The notes beneath the pieces were generated by a model. The model was not told the origin of the DNA. It worked only from the letters and a program-made list of their open reading frames with translations, and ran no database searches. Both the position numbers and the translations under genes were made by a program. Below, piece after piece: positions 17,858-26,451 of a DNA stretch of 64,000 nucleotides (its first letter is position 1; each line of letters begins with the position of its first letter). The stretch is taken from positions 62,001 through 126,000 of the forward strand of contig NZ_KE387014.1 in assembly GCF_000429985.1 (NCBI RefSeq), given 5' to 3'. Source of the stretch: Maridesulfovibrio bastinii DSM 16055 (GTDB lineage Bacteria; Desulfobacterota; Desulfovibrionia; Desulfovibrionales; Desulfovibrionaceae).

Positions 17858-18250
17858 TTAACGGTTTGTCTGGTCATCCATGATGATATAACCGCTGACT
17901 TTTCCCGAGGTTGCATCCCCCCCGCTGACAGTAAAATTAAGGCGTAAAAATCCGGGATGCCTGTCCGGCAGTGAAGGCAGAGGAAAAGTGTAACCACGAA
18001 CAAGTGAAGCAACCGGAATTGATCCAGATTCATACAGGGTTTCAAAAAGAGAGAAATCATCATCCTCAGAAGCCTGAAGAGCCACGCGAAGACCGGAAAG
18101 TCCGGCGAAATCTTCGCCGTCAACAATGACCTTTACCTTTACGGTATTACCACAGCCGCAATCCCTGCCGACATTCAAGACATTTGTAGATACGGCATTG
18201 GAAACAATAGGCTGCTTTTCACAAAAGCAGTTTTCATAATCTATATACAT
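17858..18250 (-). CDS. Bbp16-like capsid accessory protein
   Basis: 130 residues from ATG 18250 (TGGAG upstream). The pattern VSTNVLNVG, then LRVALQASEDDDF, GSIPVASLVRGYTFPLPSLP, and LRLNFTVSGGDATSGKVSGYI closely follows Bbp16 of Bordetella phage BPP-1, a capsid decoration/cement protein encoded next to the major capsid gene. An extra Cys cluster near the N-terminus (ENCFCEK, RDCGCGN) is unusual for the family and could bind metal or form disulfides. Located directly downstream of the capsid gene. Confidence 0.75.
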   Translation of the reverse strand: MYIDYENCFCEKQPIVSNAVSTNVLNVGRDCGCGNTVKVKVIVDGEDFAGLSGLRVALQASEDDDFSLFETLYESGSIPVASLVRGYTFPLPSLPDRHPGFLRLNFTVSGGDATSGKVSGYIIMDDQTNR

Positions 18251-18322
18251 CAAATATCTCCATTAATTTATATTTTTAAAAACGTGAAAGAGCTGCTGTT
18301 CTGCTGAATAAAAACAACTTAT

Positions 18323-19285
18323 TTAGATTGCTACTTCTGTATTATGGAGAGCATCCACACAACGAATGGGGAAGCCCCAGAAGGTTGTTACAGGACGGCC
18401 TTCCCAGCTTTCGGTTCTGAGCATGGTATCGTTTTTATCTGAGGCTTCTATATCGAGCTGAGTTTTAATGGATCTGTTGCAGTAGATGACGGTTTTGCCC
18501 ATTGAGGTGTTGGGTATTTTGTTAAGTCCGGTTATCAAAGCCCTGCGGATTGATCCCTGACCAAAATTAGCGGTATCAATGGAACCGATGCGGGCCACAT
18601 AGCGCCAGTCGCGGACCACCAGACCGGGAGTCCATTTGTAATGAGTTCTGTAACCCTGATAACGTCCGCCGTTGCTGTCCTCCAAGGTAACTTCGCCAAG
18701 ATCGTTATGGGAGACACCACCGCTTGAACCTTTCGGAAAGGTGAAATGAACAGTCTGATCAGACCAGCAGACAATCCAGATTGAAGTACAACTGTCTCCG
18801 GCTCCTCCGAAATCAATAACATTCTCATTTTCAACGGAGCTGAACCTTGGAGCAAGGCCAAGGAATTTTTCCGGCTCAAGATCAGTATCACCATAAATAA
18901 AGGTGTCTGCGAATTCCTGATTCATAGCTTCCAGAAATGCACGATCCTCGGACATACGGAAGGTTGCGGTATTGCCGTTAAGATCAGCAAGAGCTTTGTC
19001 TATTTCAGCATAAGATTCCAGCATACCGCAGACATCATCCACCTGTTTGGTGCGTGACTTGCTGGGTTTGATTCCATAATTGAGTTTTCTCCAGCTGACA
19101 GAAGGCAGATCAGTGCGGACAGTAGTTCTATGTCCGGTAGGAAGGTTCCCCTCAACCCATGCTGCATCCTGAAGAATTTCATTTGTTTCCGAAAGCAGCT
19201 CAACAACTGTTCTTACAGATCCGGAAGGATCTATTCTGTTTGCCCAGTCCGAAAGAGTGTAAGCGGTGTTACCAAGTGTTGCCAT
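18323..19285 (-). CDS. Major capsid protein (HK97-fold, BPP-1/podovirus type)
   Basis: About 320 residues beginning MATLGNTAYTLSDWANRIDP, the common N-terminus of major capsid proteins of BPP-1-like podoviruses. A TTG-initiated extension to 19339 is possible but unlikely. Downstream motifs include SRTKQVDDVCGMLESYAEID, DTFIYGDTDLEPEKFLGL and a C-terminal TWEGRP-like SWEGRPVTTFWGFPIRCVDAL. Lies between scaffold and Bbp16-like genes. Intact and of normal length. Confidence 0.85.
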   Translation of the reverse strand: MATLGNTAYTLSDWANRIDPSGSVRTVVELLSETNEILQDAAWVEGNLPTGHRTTVRTDLPSVSWRKLNYGIKPSKSRTKQVDDVCGMLESYAEIDKALADLNGNTATFRMSEDRAFLEAMNQEFADTFIYGDTDLEPEKFLGLAPRFSSVENENVIDFGGAGDSCTSIWIVCWSDQTVHFTFPKGSSGGVSHNDLGEVTLEDSNGGRYQGYRTHYKWTPGLVVRDWRYVARIGSIDTANFGQGSIRRALITGLNKIPNTSMGKTVIYCNRSIKTQLDIEASDKNDTMLRTESWEGRPVTTFWGFPIRCVDALHNTEVAI

Positions 19286-19414
19286 GTATAAGCCCCATAA
19301 GTTTCGGTCTTTCAAAGACTCTCGGTCCACGGCGCTCAAGGCACTCTGAATTTAAGGCATAAAATTTATTTCAAGTTAACTAACTGCACAGCCTGAAAAA
19401 AGCGCTATTTCAGA

Positions 19415-20128
19415 TCAGTACAAACCCTGATTAGGATACAGAATGGATGCGGGGTCACGTTTGGAAACCACGGCAGGAGCATCAACATAATGATCTTCAG
19501 ACATGTTTTTACCGATTTCATAAAACATTTTCACAACCGCAGGATGATTTCCATAACCTGTTACATCAAGCAGTTCCGCAACCTCATCAGGTACAAATCT
19601 GCCGACAGCAGTGTGTGCCACATTTAACTTTTCATTAAATGCCCGGCCCTGCCAGCCCGGCATTTTTTTAACTTCATCACCCCATTTTCGGCCCTGCTCA
19701 GCCATTCTGTTTTGTTGCAGGCGAACAGATTCGCAATTGAAATCAACCAGTTTCTGAGCAAGATCGGCATTTATTCCATTCTGATGGGCAAAGTCTTTGA
19801 AACTGCCTTCAAGCTCAGGGTCAATGCTTACTTCTTTTGCGTAAATAAATTCATAACCGTCAGGACTGTCAGGAATAACCATAATAGCTGTTTCCGTATC
19901 AGCTCCTTTCTTTCCTGAAACTGAGAGCAGACTTTTTGCTGACTCAGTATCATCATTTGAAGCGGCGGCACTGTCCGTTTTAGAAAGCGGAGCCTCAACA
20001 TTTTTAGAAACATCTGTTGCCTGAAGGTTACCCTCAGACCCTGCTTGAGAATTGTTCGCGGAGTAACCGCTTTCAGCTGGAATCTGTGAATCAGCCGCAG
20101 CTTCGGTGCTACTTAACCGTTTTTCCAT
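19415..20128 (-). CDS. Probable scaffolding protein
   Basis: About 237 residues. Three consecutive ATG codons follow AGGAGG; the third (20128) has the best spacing. The Ser/Ala/Asp-rich, low-complexity N-terminal ~85 residues precede a helical, charged region (FKDFAHQNGINADLAQKLVDF, RLQQNRMAEQGRKWGDEV) and a C-terminal DPASILYPNQG tail. This composition and its position just upstream of the capsid gene are typical of scaffolding proteins, which guide shell assembly and then leave. No protease motif is evident. Confidence 0.65.
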   Translation of the reverse strand: MEKRLSSTEAAADSQIPAESGYSANNSQAGSEGNLQATDVSKNVEAPLSKTDSAAASNDDTESAKSLLSVSGKKGADTETAIMVIPDSPDGYEFIYAKEVSIDPELEGSFKDFAHQNGINADLAQKLVDFNCESVRLQQNRMAEQGRKWGDEVKKMPGWQGRAFNEKLNVAHTAVGRFVPDEVAELLDVTGYGNHPAVVKMFYEIGKNMSEDHYVDAPAVVSKRDPASILYPNQGLY

Positions 20129-20453
20129 CATCATCCTCCTTTTTCCTTAACTGCTCTGCTCTGGACCTGACTATTGAAAGATAAATTTCTTCATCAGCCG
20201 TAAGTACCGGGCCAAGCACATTTTCAATTACAAAATCATGAACAGCCACATTCCGGATCATTTTTGAACTTTCACCATAAAGCGGACTGGAAACCATTCC
20301 CTGTTCCAGCAAAAAGGTAAAAATTCTTTTCCCATGAGCGGAACCAAAAGTTTTTCTCACATCTCCCAGAAACTGCTCTGTTTCCAGCTTCTGCTGATCA
20401 AGAATAGCTTTTTCCTCAATGCTGTCCTCATCTGTAAAACCTGAATCATTCAT
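20109..20453 (-). CDS. Bbp19-like phage protein, first gene of the capsid operon
   Basis: About 114 residues from ATG 20453 (AGGGAG upstream). It contains FLGDVRKTFGSAHGKRIFTFLLEQGMVSS and NVAVHDFVIENVLG, matching the Bbp19-type pattern (D-hR-hF-p-GRR-hL-LLE..GVF) of BPP-1-like phages. Function in the family is unknown; it is conserved near scaffold and capsid genes. It overlaps the scaffold gene. The longer frame to 20519 runs into the palindromic element and is rejected. Confidence 0.7.
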   Translation of the reverse strand: MNDSGFTDEDSIEEKAILDQQKLETEQFLGDVRKTFGSAHGKRIFTFLLEQGMVSSPLYGESSKMIRNVAVHDFVIENVLGPVLTADEEIYLSIVRSRAEQLRKKEDDDGKTVK

Positions 20454-20511
20454 TTCCACTCCCTTAAAATAAACTTTCCCTCCCCCTCTGAAAAAGAGAA
20501 TACGAATTACA

Positions 20512-20541
20512 GCGGACACGAAACAGCCGAGTCATGTCCGC
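20512..20541 (-). promoter_or_regulatory. 30-bp palindromic element, copy 1 (capsid operon)
   Basis: Arms GCGGACA (20512-20518) and TGTCCGC (20535-20541) enclose a 16-nt centre containing CAGCCGAGTCA. The element lies 58 bp upstream of the first capsid-operon ATG, and TTTCAC precedes it on the gene strand. It matches the copy at 35971-36000 at 27 of 30 positions. It is probably a binding site or an activated promoter; no strong -35/-10 pair is obvious. Confidence 0.75.
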
Positions 20542-20562
20542 CAGTGAAAGAAATACAAAAAA

Positions 20563-20582
20563 ATCCGCTGAAAACAGCGGAT
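20563..20582 (-). terminator. Intrinsic terminator of the fatty acid hydroxylase gene
   Basis: ATCCGCTG pairs with CAGCGGAT (4-nt loop), followed on the minus strand by seven T. It insulates the capsid operon from upstream host transcription. Confidence 0.8.
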
Positions 20583-20612
20583 TCAGATTTAAAAATTAAA
20601 TTTAAAAAAGGA

Positions 20613-21398
20613 TTATGGCTTGATGAATGGGGTTAAAATAACTTTATAAAAGGAAAAATATTCTGGAGAGCGAAAAATATTAAGCCCGATTTTCATATTC
20701 TCGTGCCCGTCTTCAGGTTGCGGAATATAGGTTTTAAAAAGTCTGTCCCACCAAGGGACATTAAAGCCGAAGTTACTGTTATTCTCCTTGAAATAAACAG
20801 AATGATGAACTCGATGTGTGTCCGGTGTAACAATAAAAAGTCGCAGGAATGAATCAAACTTCAAAGGCAGTTTAAAATTTGCATGATTAAACATAGCCAG
20901 AGAATTGAGAATTATTTCAAAAACAAGGACAGCAGATGCTGGTGGCCCGAGAATAAAAACAAGCAGCATTTTCCAGAAAGTTGAAAGTAAAATTTCAAAG
21001 GGGTGGAATCTTATACCTGTTGAAAAATCATAAACCGTGTCAGCATGGTGTGTACGATGAAGCATCCATAATATTTTAAAATGATGAAAAGCCCGGTGCT
21101 GAAAATATATTGCCAAATCAAAAACAACTATTGAGATGATAAAATCATAAGGTCTTCCAATATGTGAGGCTGGCAACACACCCCAGTGATTTGAATTCAA
21201 TTCAACCGCGAGCCCGACTGGCAGAATAGGAAGGACAATACGGCACAGCAGAGCCCCGATAAAAACGATTCCAAAATTAACCGGCCAGCGTTTAAGCCTG
21301 CTTTTGTTTCCATCTCTGCGTGGAGCTAAAAGCTCAGCACAACAGACTGCAAGAGCTGACAAAATAAAAAACAGAGAGCGGTAATTGTCGCCTTCCAT
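20613..21398 (-). CDS. Sterol desaturase / fatty acid hydroxylase family protein
   Basis: 261-residue membrane protein with the eight-histidine di-iron pattern: HRAFHH, HRTHH and HRVHHS at about residues 98, 112 and 193, separated by transmembrane segments. The family inserts oxygen into or desaturates lipids at the membrane. Its substrate is unknown; an O2-dependent enzyme in a presumed anaerobe is notable but not rare. It sits 12 bp after the hemolysin III-like gene on the same strand, so the two probably share a transcript. Confidence 0.85.
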   Translation of the reverse strand: MEGDNYRSLFFILSALAVCCAELLAPRRDGNKSRLKRWPVNFGIVFIGALLCRIVLPILPVGLAVELNSNHWGVLPASHIGRPYDFIISIVVFDLAIYFQHRAFHHFKILWMLHRTHHADTVYDFSTGIRFHPFEILLSTFWKMLLVFILGPPASAVLVFEIILNSLAMFNHANFKLPLKFDSFLRLFIVTPDTHRVHHSVYFKENNSNFGFNVPWWDRLFKTYIPQPEDGHENMKIGLNIFRSPEYFSFYKVILTPFIKP

Positions 21399-21410
21399 TA
21401 TCCCCCGCCT

Positions 21411-22070
21411 TTAGCTCCATCCCAACTTTGCCACATATTCAAACATCACCCAGAAATGACAGAAACTGCCGGCCATCACAAAAAGATGAAAAATTTCATG
21501 AAAACCGAAAACACCGGGCCACGGATCAGGTTTCTTCAAAGCGTATATCACTGCCCCTGCCGAATATATCAGCCCGCCTGCCAGAAGCCATAAGAGTGCA
21601 CCGGTCTGTAAGGACTGCACCAGAGGCCATATACCCACAACAACCAGCCAGCCCATACCGAGGTATATGGAAGTTGATATCCAGCGCGGAGCACCAAGCC
21701 AGAAAATTTTCAGCAGAACTCCACCTAAAGCAATTCCCCAGACACAACCGAACAGAGACCAACCCCATCCGCCATTTAGGGCAATTACACATATAGGAGT
21801 GTAAGTTGCCGCTATGTATAAAAAGATCATGCAATGATCGATTCTACGCAGACATCTTACACCTTTTTCCGAAAGCGGCAGCCAGTGATAGAGAGTACTG
21901 GCCAGAAACAGCAGAATCATGAATCCGCCAAAAACGGAAAAAGTTACTACAAGGGGAACCCTGACAGGATTCACAGCCCTTAAGAGTAAAAAAACAAGAC
22001 CGGTTATTGCTAGAAGAAAACCTATAAAATGGGTCAGACCACTCATGGGGTCACGCACATATTTCAACAT
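21411..22070 (-). CDS. Hemolysin III / PAQR family membrane protein
   Basis: About 219 residues from ATG 22070; the GTG at 22085 is a weaker alternative. Seven hydrophobic segments carry the family residues: DPMSGLTHFIGF near the N-terminus, SSTLYHWLP, DHCMIFLYIAATYTP, and FHEIFHLFVMAGSFCHFWVM at the C-terminus, the Ser/Asp/His set that binds zinc in PAQR proteins. Function in bacteria is uncertain; despite the name, toxicity is not implied. Paired with the lipid hydroxylase downstream, suggesting membrane-lipid homeostasis. Confidence 0.85.
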   Translation of the reverse strand: MLKYVRDPMSGLTHFIGFLLAITGLVFLLLRAVNPVRVPLVVTFSVFGGFMILLFLASTLYHWLPLSEKGVRCLRRIDHCMIFLYIAATYTPICVIALNGGWGWSLFGCVWGIALGGVLLKIFWLGAPRWISTSIYLGMGWLVVVGIWPLVQSLQTGALLWLLAGGLIYSAGAVIYALKKPDPWPGVFGFHEIFHLFVMAGSFCHFWVMFEYVAKLGWS

Positions 22071-22114
22071 AATTTCTACCTGCACTTTTTTATATAAATC
22101 TTATAACCAAAAAA

Positions 22115-22146
22115 GCCCTGCCACACCAGTCAGGGTGCGGCAGGGC
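22115..22146 (-). terminator. Intrinsic terminator of thiC
   Basis: GCCCTGCC pairs with GGCAGGGC around a 16-nt loop, with a run of six T on the minus strand. Confidence 0.8.
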
Positions 22147-22176
22147 CATATTTAAAATCATTAAGATTTAAATCAA

Positions 22177-23442
22177 TTATTCCGAAAGCATCCTTACAGC
22201 GCAGAATTTTCCGCACATAGCGCATTCTTTTTCATCTTTATGATCTTTTCTGCGATTGCATGCCAGAGCAGGATCAATTGCAAGCTCAGCAATGCGATCC
22301 CAGTCAAGAGCCATGCGGGCTTTGGACATTTCATAGTCACGGTTGACAGCACTTTCGCGACACATACCTACTTCACCGCACTGAGCAGCAACGAGTGAAG
22401 CCTTAACACCATTCCAGACATCATCAATCTCAGGAAGGGTAAGATGTTCAGCAGGGGTCAGGTAGCAGAGAAAATCAACACCGTTCATTACGGCAACAGC
22501 TCCGCCGATAGCACCTGCGATATGGTCATATCCGGGAGCACTGTCAGTCACCAGAGGTCCGAGTACATAAAGCGGAGCGTTATGGGTGGCTTTTTTGATT
22601 CCGCGAATCTGGGACTCAACAAGGTTAAGGGGAACATGTCCCGGACCTTCGATCATGGTCTGAACACCGTATTCCCTTGAGCGTTTTGCAAGTTCACCAA
22701 GCATGAGAACTTCTTCCCACTGTGCGGCGTCTCCGGCATCTGCTCCGGCTCCGGGTCTGAGACCGTCACCAAGACTGATGGTTACGTTATGCTTGAGGCA
22801 TATTTCCAGAATTCTTTCATAATTGGTGAGCAGCGGATTTTCAGCATCATGGTCACGCATCCAGCGGGCCAGAATAGAACCACCACGGGAAACAATACCA
22901 AGCACACGATCACCTGATGTTGCCCACTCGGCACCGCGACGGGTAAGGCCGCAATGCAGGGTCATGAAATCAACACCCTGTTCAGCTTCCTTCTCTATCT
23001 CTTTGAGCAGCTCCTCTATGGTAAAACCAGCCGGGTCTTCGTCCCGGGCCACATACTGCTGAGCCATTGCATAAATGGGCACAGTACCGAGAGGCAGAGG
23101 ACATTTGGTCAGCATATCAGTACGAATCTTATCCAGATCACCGGCAGTTGAAAGGTCCATAACCGCATGTGCTCCTGCACCCTGAGCGGCTTCAAGCTTT
23201 TTCATCTCTTTTTCAACATCATTTTTGAAAGGAGATGTTCCGATATTAGCATTGACCTTAACTTTAGCGGGTTGACCGATAAGAGTGGGAGTTACGTTTG
23301 GATGATTTGGGTTACCGAGCAGAACCATGGTTCCGTCTTCAATTCCCTGTAAAATTCTGGACTGCGAAAGCTCCTCGAATTTCTCAAGATCAGAAATTCC
23401 GGCATCAAATATTTTTTTCAGCGCAGCATTCTTAGAAAGCAT
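22177..23442 (-). CDS. thiC: Phosphomethylpyrimidine synthase ThiC (short anaerobe type)
   Basis: About 421 residues from ATG 23442 (AAGGAA upstream). Contains ThiC blocks: VNANIGTSP, GAHAVMDLSTAGDL, DFMTLHCG, SRGGSI, DGLRPGAGADA, EGPGHVPLN and the C-terminal iron-sulfur motif CAMCGKFCA. It converts aminoimidazole ribotide to HMP-phosphate by radical SAM chemistry for thiamine. The Cys spacing is C-x2-C-x3-C rather than the C-x2-C-x4-C of E. coli ThiC, and the protein lacks the long N-terminal domain, as in the anaerobe/archaeal clade. Its paralogue BzaF (benzimidazole synthesis) is the alternative. No THI-box riboswitch was recognised in the 299-bp leader. Confidence 0.85.
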   Translation of the reverse strand: MLSKNAALKKIFDAGISDLEKFEELSQSRILQGIEDGTMVLLGNPNHPNVTPTLIGQPAKVKVNANIGTSPFKNDVEKEMKKLEAAQGAGAHAVMDLSTAGDLDKIRTDMLTKCPLPLGTVPIYAMAQQYVARDEDPAGFTIEELLKEIEKEAEQGVDFMTLHCGLTRRGAEWATSGDRVLGIVSRGGSILARWMRDHDAENPLLTNYERILEICLKHNVTISLGDGLRPGAGADAGDAAQWEEVLMLGELAKRSREYGVQTMIEGPGHVPLNLVESQIRGIKKATHNAPLYVLGPLVTDSAPGYDHIAGAIGGAVAVMNGVDFLCYLTPAEHLTLPEIDDVWNGVKASLVAAQCGEVGMCRESAVNRDYEMSKARMALDWDRIAELAIDPALACNRRKDHKDEKECAMCGKFCAVRMLSE

Positions 23443-23741
23443 CAGTTTTCCTTGTAATTGTTTTACGGGTTTGCACTCGTTTTTTTGGAAAAAATAATTT
23501 TTACGGAATCTATAGCGCAAAATGTAACAAGGGACAATGAGACATTTTAATTGAAAACATAATCACGCCATATTCATTTTAAATATTTAAAGAATATTTA
23601 TCCTGTCAAATCATTGTAAAATGATAATCTTCAATTTTGAATTATTACTTCTTAACAATATTGCAAATATCATTTTTTTGCTCTAAAAGTCGATTTCTAC
23701 CATAATTATTGTGAACAAAATTAAATAAAAGGGAGATTTTT

Positions 23742-25460
23742 ATGCGATCCACTAGAGGCTTGTTATTTTTCACAGCAATGTTCGTGCTTACTGCTCAAAC
23801 AGCCTTTGCTGCGGACTCAAGCCTGGGCCCCGCAAATGCAGCCAGATTCGGCTTGATGACACTGATACCACCGGTTGTTGCCATTGTGCTTGCTTTTGCA
23901 ACCAAAAATGTAATCCTTTCACTGTTTCTGGGAGTTTTTTCAGGAGCATTCATGCTCGAAGTTAAAGGATTTGCTGTTTACGACGGTATTGTAGATGGAT
24001 TTCTAAGGCTTTCAAATGAAATCCTGCACTCACTCGCCGATCCGTGGAATGCAGGTATTATCCTGCAGTGTCTGGCCATTGGAGGTTTGATCGCACTTGT
24101 TTCCAAAATGGGCGGCGCAAAAGCAATTGCTGATGCCTTGGCCAAACGTGCCCGCAGTCCTAAAAGCTCCCAGCTTGTCACCTGGATTATGGGCCTGCTC
24201 ATCTTTTTTGACGACTATGCAAACTCCCTTACTGTCGGCCCGATTATGCGCCCTGTTACCGACAGAATGAGTGTTTCCAGAGAAAAACTTGCCTTCATCA
24301 TTGATGCAACAGCAGCACCGATTGCCGGTATCGCCCTGATATCCACATGGGTAGCTTATGAGGTCGGCCTTATCAGGGACGGTTTAAACGGCATCGGTAT
24401 GGACATAAATGCCTACGGAGCTTTCGTTGAGACAATCCCCTACCGCTTTTATAATATTCTGATACTCGTATTCATTCTTTGCACAATCGGGTTTATGCGT
24501 GAATTCGGGCCGATGCTCAAAGCTGAAAAAAGAGCCAGAACAACAGGCAAAGTAATTGATGATAATGCCAACCCGATGGTTGCGGATGAAGCAACTGAAC
24601 TGGAACCCTCAGACGATATAAAACTTTCAATATGGAATGCAATTATTCCAATCGGCTCACTGATTGTAGCCGCTTTTCTGGGATTTTATTTCAATGGCTA
24701 CCATTCCATAATGGATGGCACAAATCAGGCCCAGATCACTCTTTTCAATAATTCGCCGCTTTCATTTGAAGCAATCAGGCTTGCATTTGGTGCTTCCGAC
24801 GCTTCTGTTGTTCTTTTTCAGGCTGCTCTTATTTCCGGCATGATCGCAATGGCCATGGCGATAGGTAAAAAAATCCTTAAAATAGACGAAGCCGTCTCTA
24901 TCTGGGTGCAGGGTATCAAATCACTTAATATTACTGCTGTAATTCTTCTTCTGGCGTGGTCGCTTTCCGGAATAATTAAAGAACTCGGGACCGCAACTTA
25001 CCTTGTAAGTGTCCTCTCAAATTCAATTCCACCGTTCATGCTGCCTTCGATCATTTTTGTAATGGGATCGATAGTCTCATTTGCGACAGGAACTTCATAC
25101 GGAACAATGGGCATACTTATGCCGCTTTGCATCCCGCTTGCTTTTGCCCTCGACAGCTCACAATCTTTTGTCCTTCTGAGCATAGGATCAGTGCTGACCG
25201 GTGCTATTTTCGGCGACCACTGCTCTCCTATTTCAGACACGACAATCCTGTCATCAATGGGATCAGCCTGTGACCATATAGACCATACAAAAACACAGCT
25301 GGGATACGCTTTACCGGTTGCTTTCATTTCAATTGTATTCGGATACATTCCGGCAGGTCTGGGATTACCCATGACCATAGTACTCCCTCTGAGTATTGTT
25401 GCGATCATCGCAACAGTAAGGTTCATCGGTAAAAAAGTTCCTGATCCTGTAAGCATCTAG
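23742..25460 (+). CDS. nhaC: Na+/H+ antiporter, NhaC family
   Basis: 572 residues with an N-terminal hydrophobic signal-like segment ending AFAADSS, then about 11-12 transmembrane helices. Family segments include FLGVFSGAFML, IFFDDYANSLTVGPIMRP, the cytosolic ATAAPIAGIALISTW and FATGTSYGTMGILMPL followed by GAIFGDHCSPISDTTILSS, the strongly conserved NhaC ion-site region. It should exchange Na+ for H+ across the inner membrane, fitting a marine organism. GGGAG sits six bases before ATG 23742. It is divergent from thiC and monocistronic, ending in a strong terminator. Confidence 0.88.
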   Translation: MRSTRGLLFFTAMFVLTAQTAFAADSSLGPANAARFGLMTLIPPVVAIVLAFATKNVILSLFLGVFSGAFMLEVKGFAVYDGIVDGFLRLSNEILHSLADPWNAGIILQCLAIGGLIALVSKMGGAKAIADALAKRARSPKSSQLVTWIMGLLIFFDDYANSLTVGPIMRPVTDRMSVSREKLAFIIDATAAPIAGIALISTWVAYEVGLIRDGLNGIGMDINAYGAFVETIPYRFYNILILVFILCTIGFMREFGPMLKAEKRARTTGKVIDDNANPMVADEATELEPSDDIKLSIWNAIIPIGSLIVAAFLGFYFNGYHSIMDGTNQAQITLFNNSPLSFEAIRLAFGASDASVVLFQAALISGMIAMAMAIGKKILKIDEAVSIWVQGIKSLNITAVILLLAWSLSGIIKELGTATYLVSVLSNSIPPFMLPSIIFVMGSIVSFATGTSYGTMGILMPLCIPLAFALDSSQSFVLLSIGSVLTGAIFGDHCSPISDTTILSSMGSACDHIDHTKTQLGYALPVAFISIVFGYIPAGLGLPMTIVLPLSIVAIIATVRFIGKKVPDPVSI

Positions 25461-25474
25461 AATATTATTAAATA

Positions 25475-25507
25475 AAAAAGGCCGCCTCACTGAGACGGCC
25501 TTTTTTT
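25475..25507. terminator. Bidirectional intrinsic terminator after nhaC
   Basis: AAAAAAGGCCG and CGGCCTTTTTTT flank an internal CTC/GAG pair. It is shared by nhaC (plus) and the converging 25527 gene (minus). Confidence 0.85.
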
Positions 25508-25526
25508 ATTTATATGAAACCCTGAT

Positions 25527-26225
25527 TTATTTAAAATTCATCAAATCATAATATCCCGGAAAAGTATAAATACCGTTAACCTGAACCCAGTAGCCTTTTT
25601 TACCGCTTGCGGACTCATGCAGACGCCCAAGGCCGACTCTGAAAAAGACTTCTTCACATTTGCTGATGTAATCCATGAGTTCCTGGATAGCCCCTCTGTT
25701 GTCATATTCAGTAGCCAGATTGTAAAAGAACAAATCAGCAACAGGCAAACGCCGGTATCTATCACCGGAGCTGTCAACCAGCGAAACTCTCATTTTCTTT
25801 TCTTCAGCCTCAACAAACGAAAAAGAGACATCTTCCGGTTTAACGCGGACCGTAATTATTGAAGAGTCTGGAAAACTGTCCGTTCCCACACATCTGGTCT
25901 GCGGATCAACTTTTCCTGCAAATCCGCTTTTAACAGAATCATAAGCTGATCCTGACAGAATAGACCTGAATACGTTTTCTTCAGCCAGATCAAGCCACTC
26001 AAGATTATGAAAGTTACAATCCTCGGTATGAGGGCCGCTCAAATCTGTCAGCTTGACCATTTCGGCATGAAACGGCTTACCGGGAGTAAGGTTCAGTTCT
26101 TTAACATCGTCCCTGTTCTTATAAGGTAATGGTCGTCTGCATATTCCGTCTTCCATTCCGATAACAGCGATGCAGACTTCTTCGCTATCCTTAAATCTAG
26201 TCAGGTCAGTAATAATATAACCCAT
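25527..26225 (-). CDS. Dual OB-containing domain protein
   Basis: About 232 residues from ATG 26225, chosen for TGGAG five bases upstream; the frame continues to 26288 without a better site. The end FRVGLGRLHESASGKKGYWVQVNGIYTFPGYYD resembles the closing segment (hRhGLGR..., QVtGIYTFPDY) of the dual-OB (Duob) domain. The start YIITDLTRFKDSEEVCIAVIG...CRRPLPY fits its opening strand. Such proteins are often found near nucleases or helicases; none is adjacent here. No catalytic motif. Function unknown. Confidence 0.6.
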   Translation of the reverse strand: MGYIITDLTRFKDSEEVCIAVIGMEDGICRRPLPYKNRDDVKELNLTPGKPFHAEMVKLTDLSGPHTEDCNFHNLEWLDLAEENVFRSILSGSAYDSVKSGFAGKVDPQTRCVGTDSFPDSSIITVRVKPEDVSFSFVEAEEKKMRVSLVDSSGDRYRRLPVADLFFYNLATEYDNRGAIQELMDYISKCEEVFFRVGLGRLHESASGKKGYWVQVNGIYTFPGYYDLMNFK

Positions 26226-26451
26226 TGACTCTCCAAAAATGTCTAAAATATTTTCCATTCTGATATTGCAAGAATAGAGAATAATCAACTTTAAAAGAAA
26301 TGGTTATATACATTCAAGAATGCATTGATAAAGTTGTATAAAAATATTGGACTCAAAAATTATGGAAACATATTTTAATTTTTATACAGGTGGAACCTTT
26401 TGAGCATAAATACATAATTAGCGATGTAACGGTGAGACCTATATAAAACGG

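Noticed and set aside
20512-20560. Sigma-54 promoter within the palindromic element
   Set aside because: The required GG-N10-GC spacing is not present in both copies.
23443-23741. TPP riboswitch upstream of thiC
   Set aside because: CTGAGA and the other conserved THI-box blocks are absent from the 299-bp leader.
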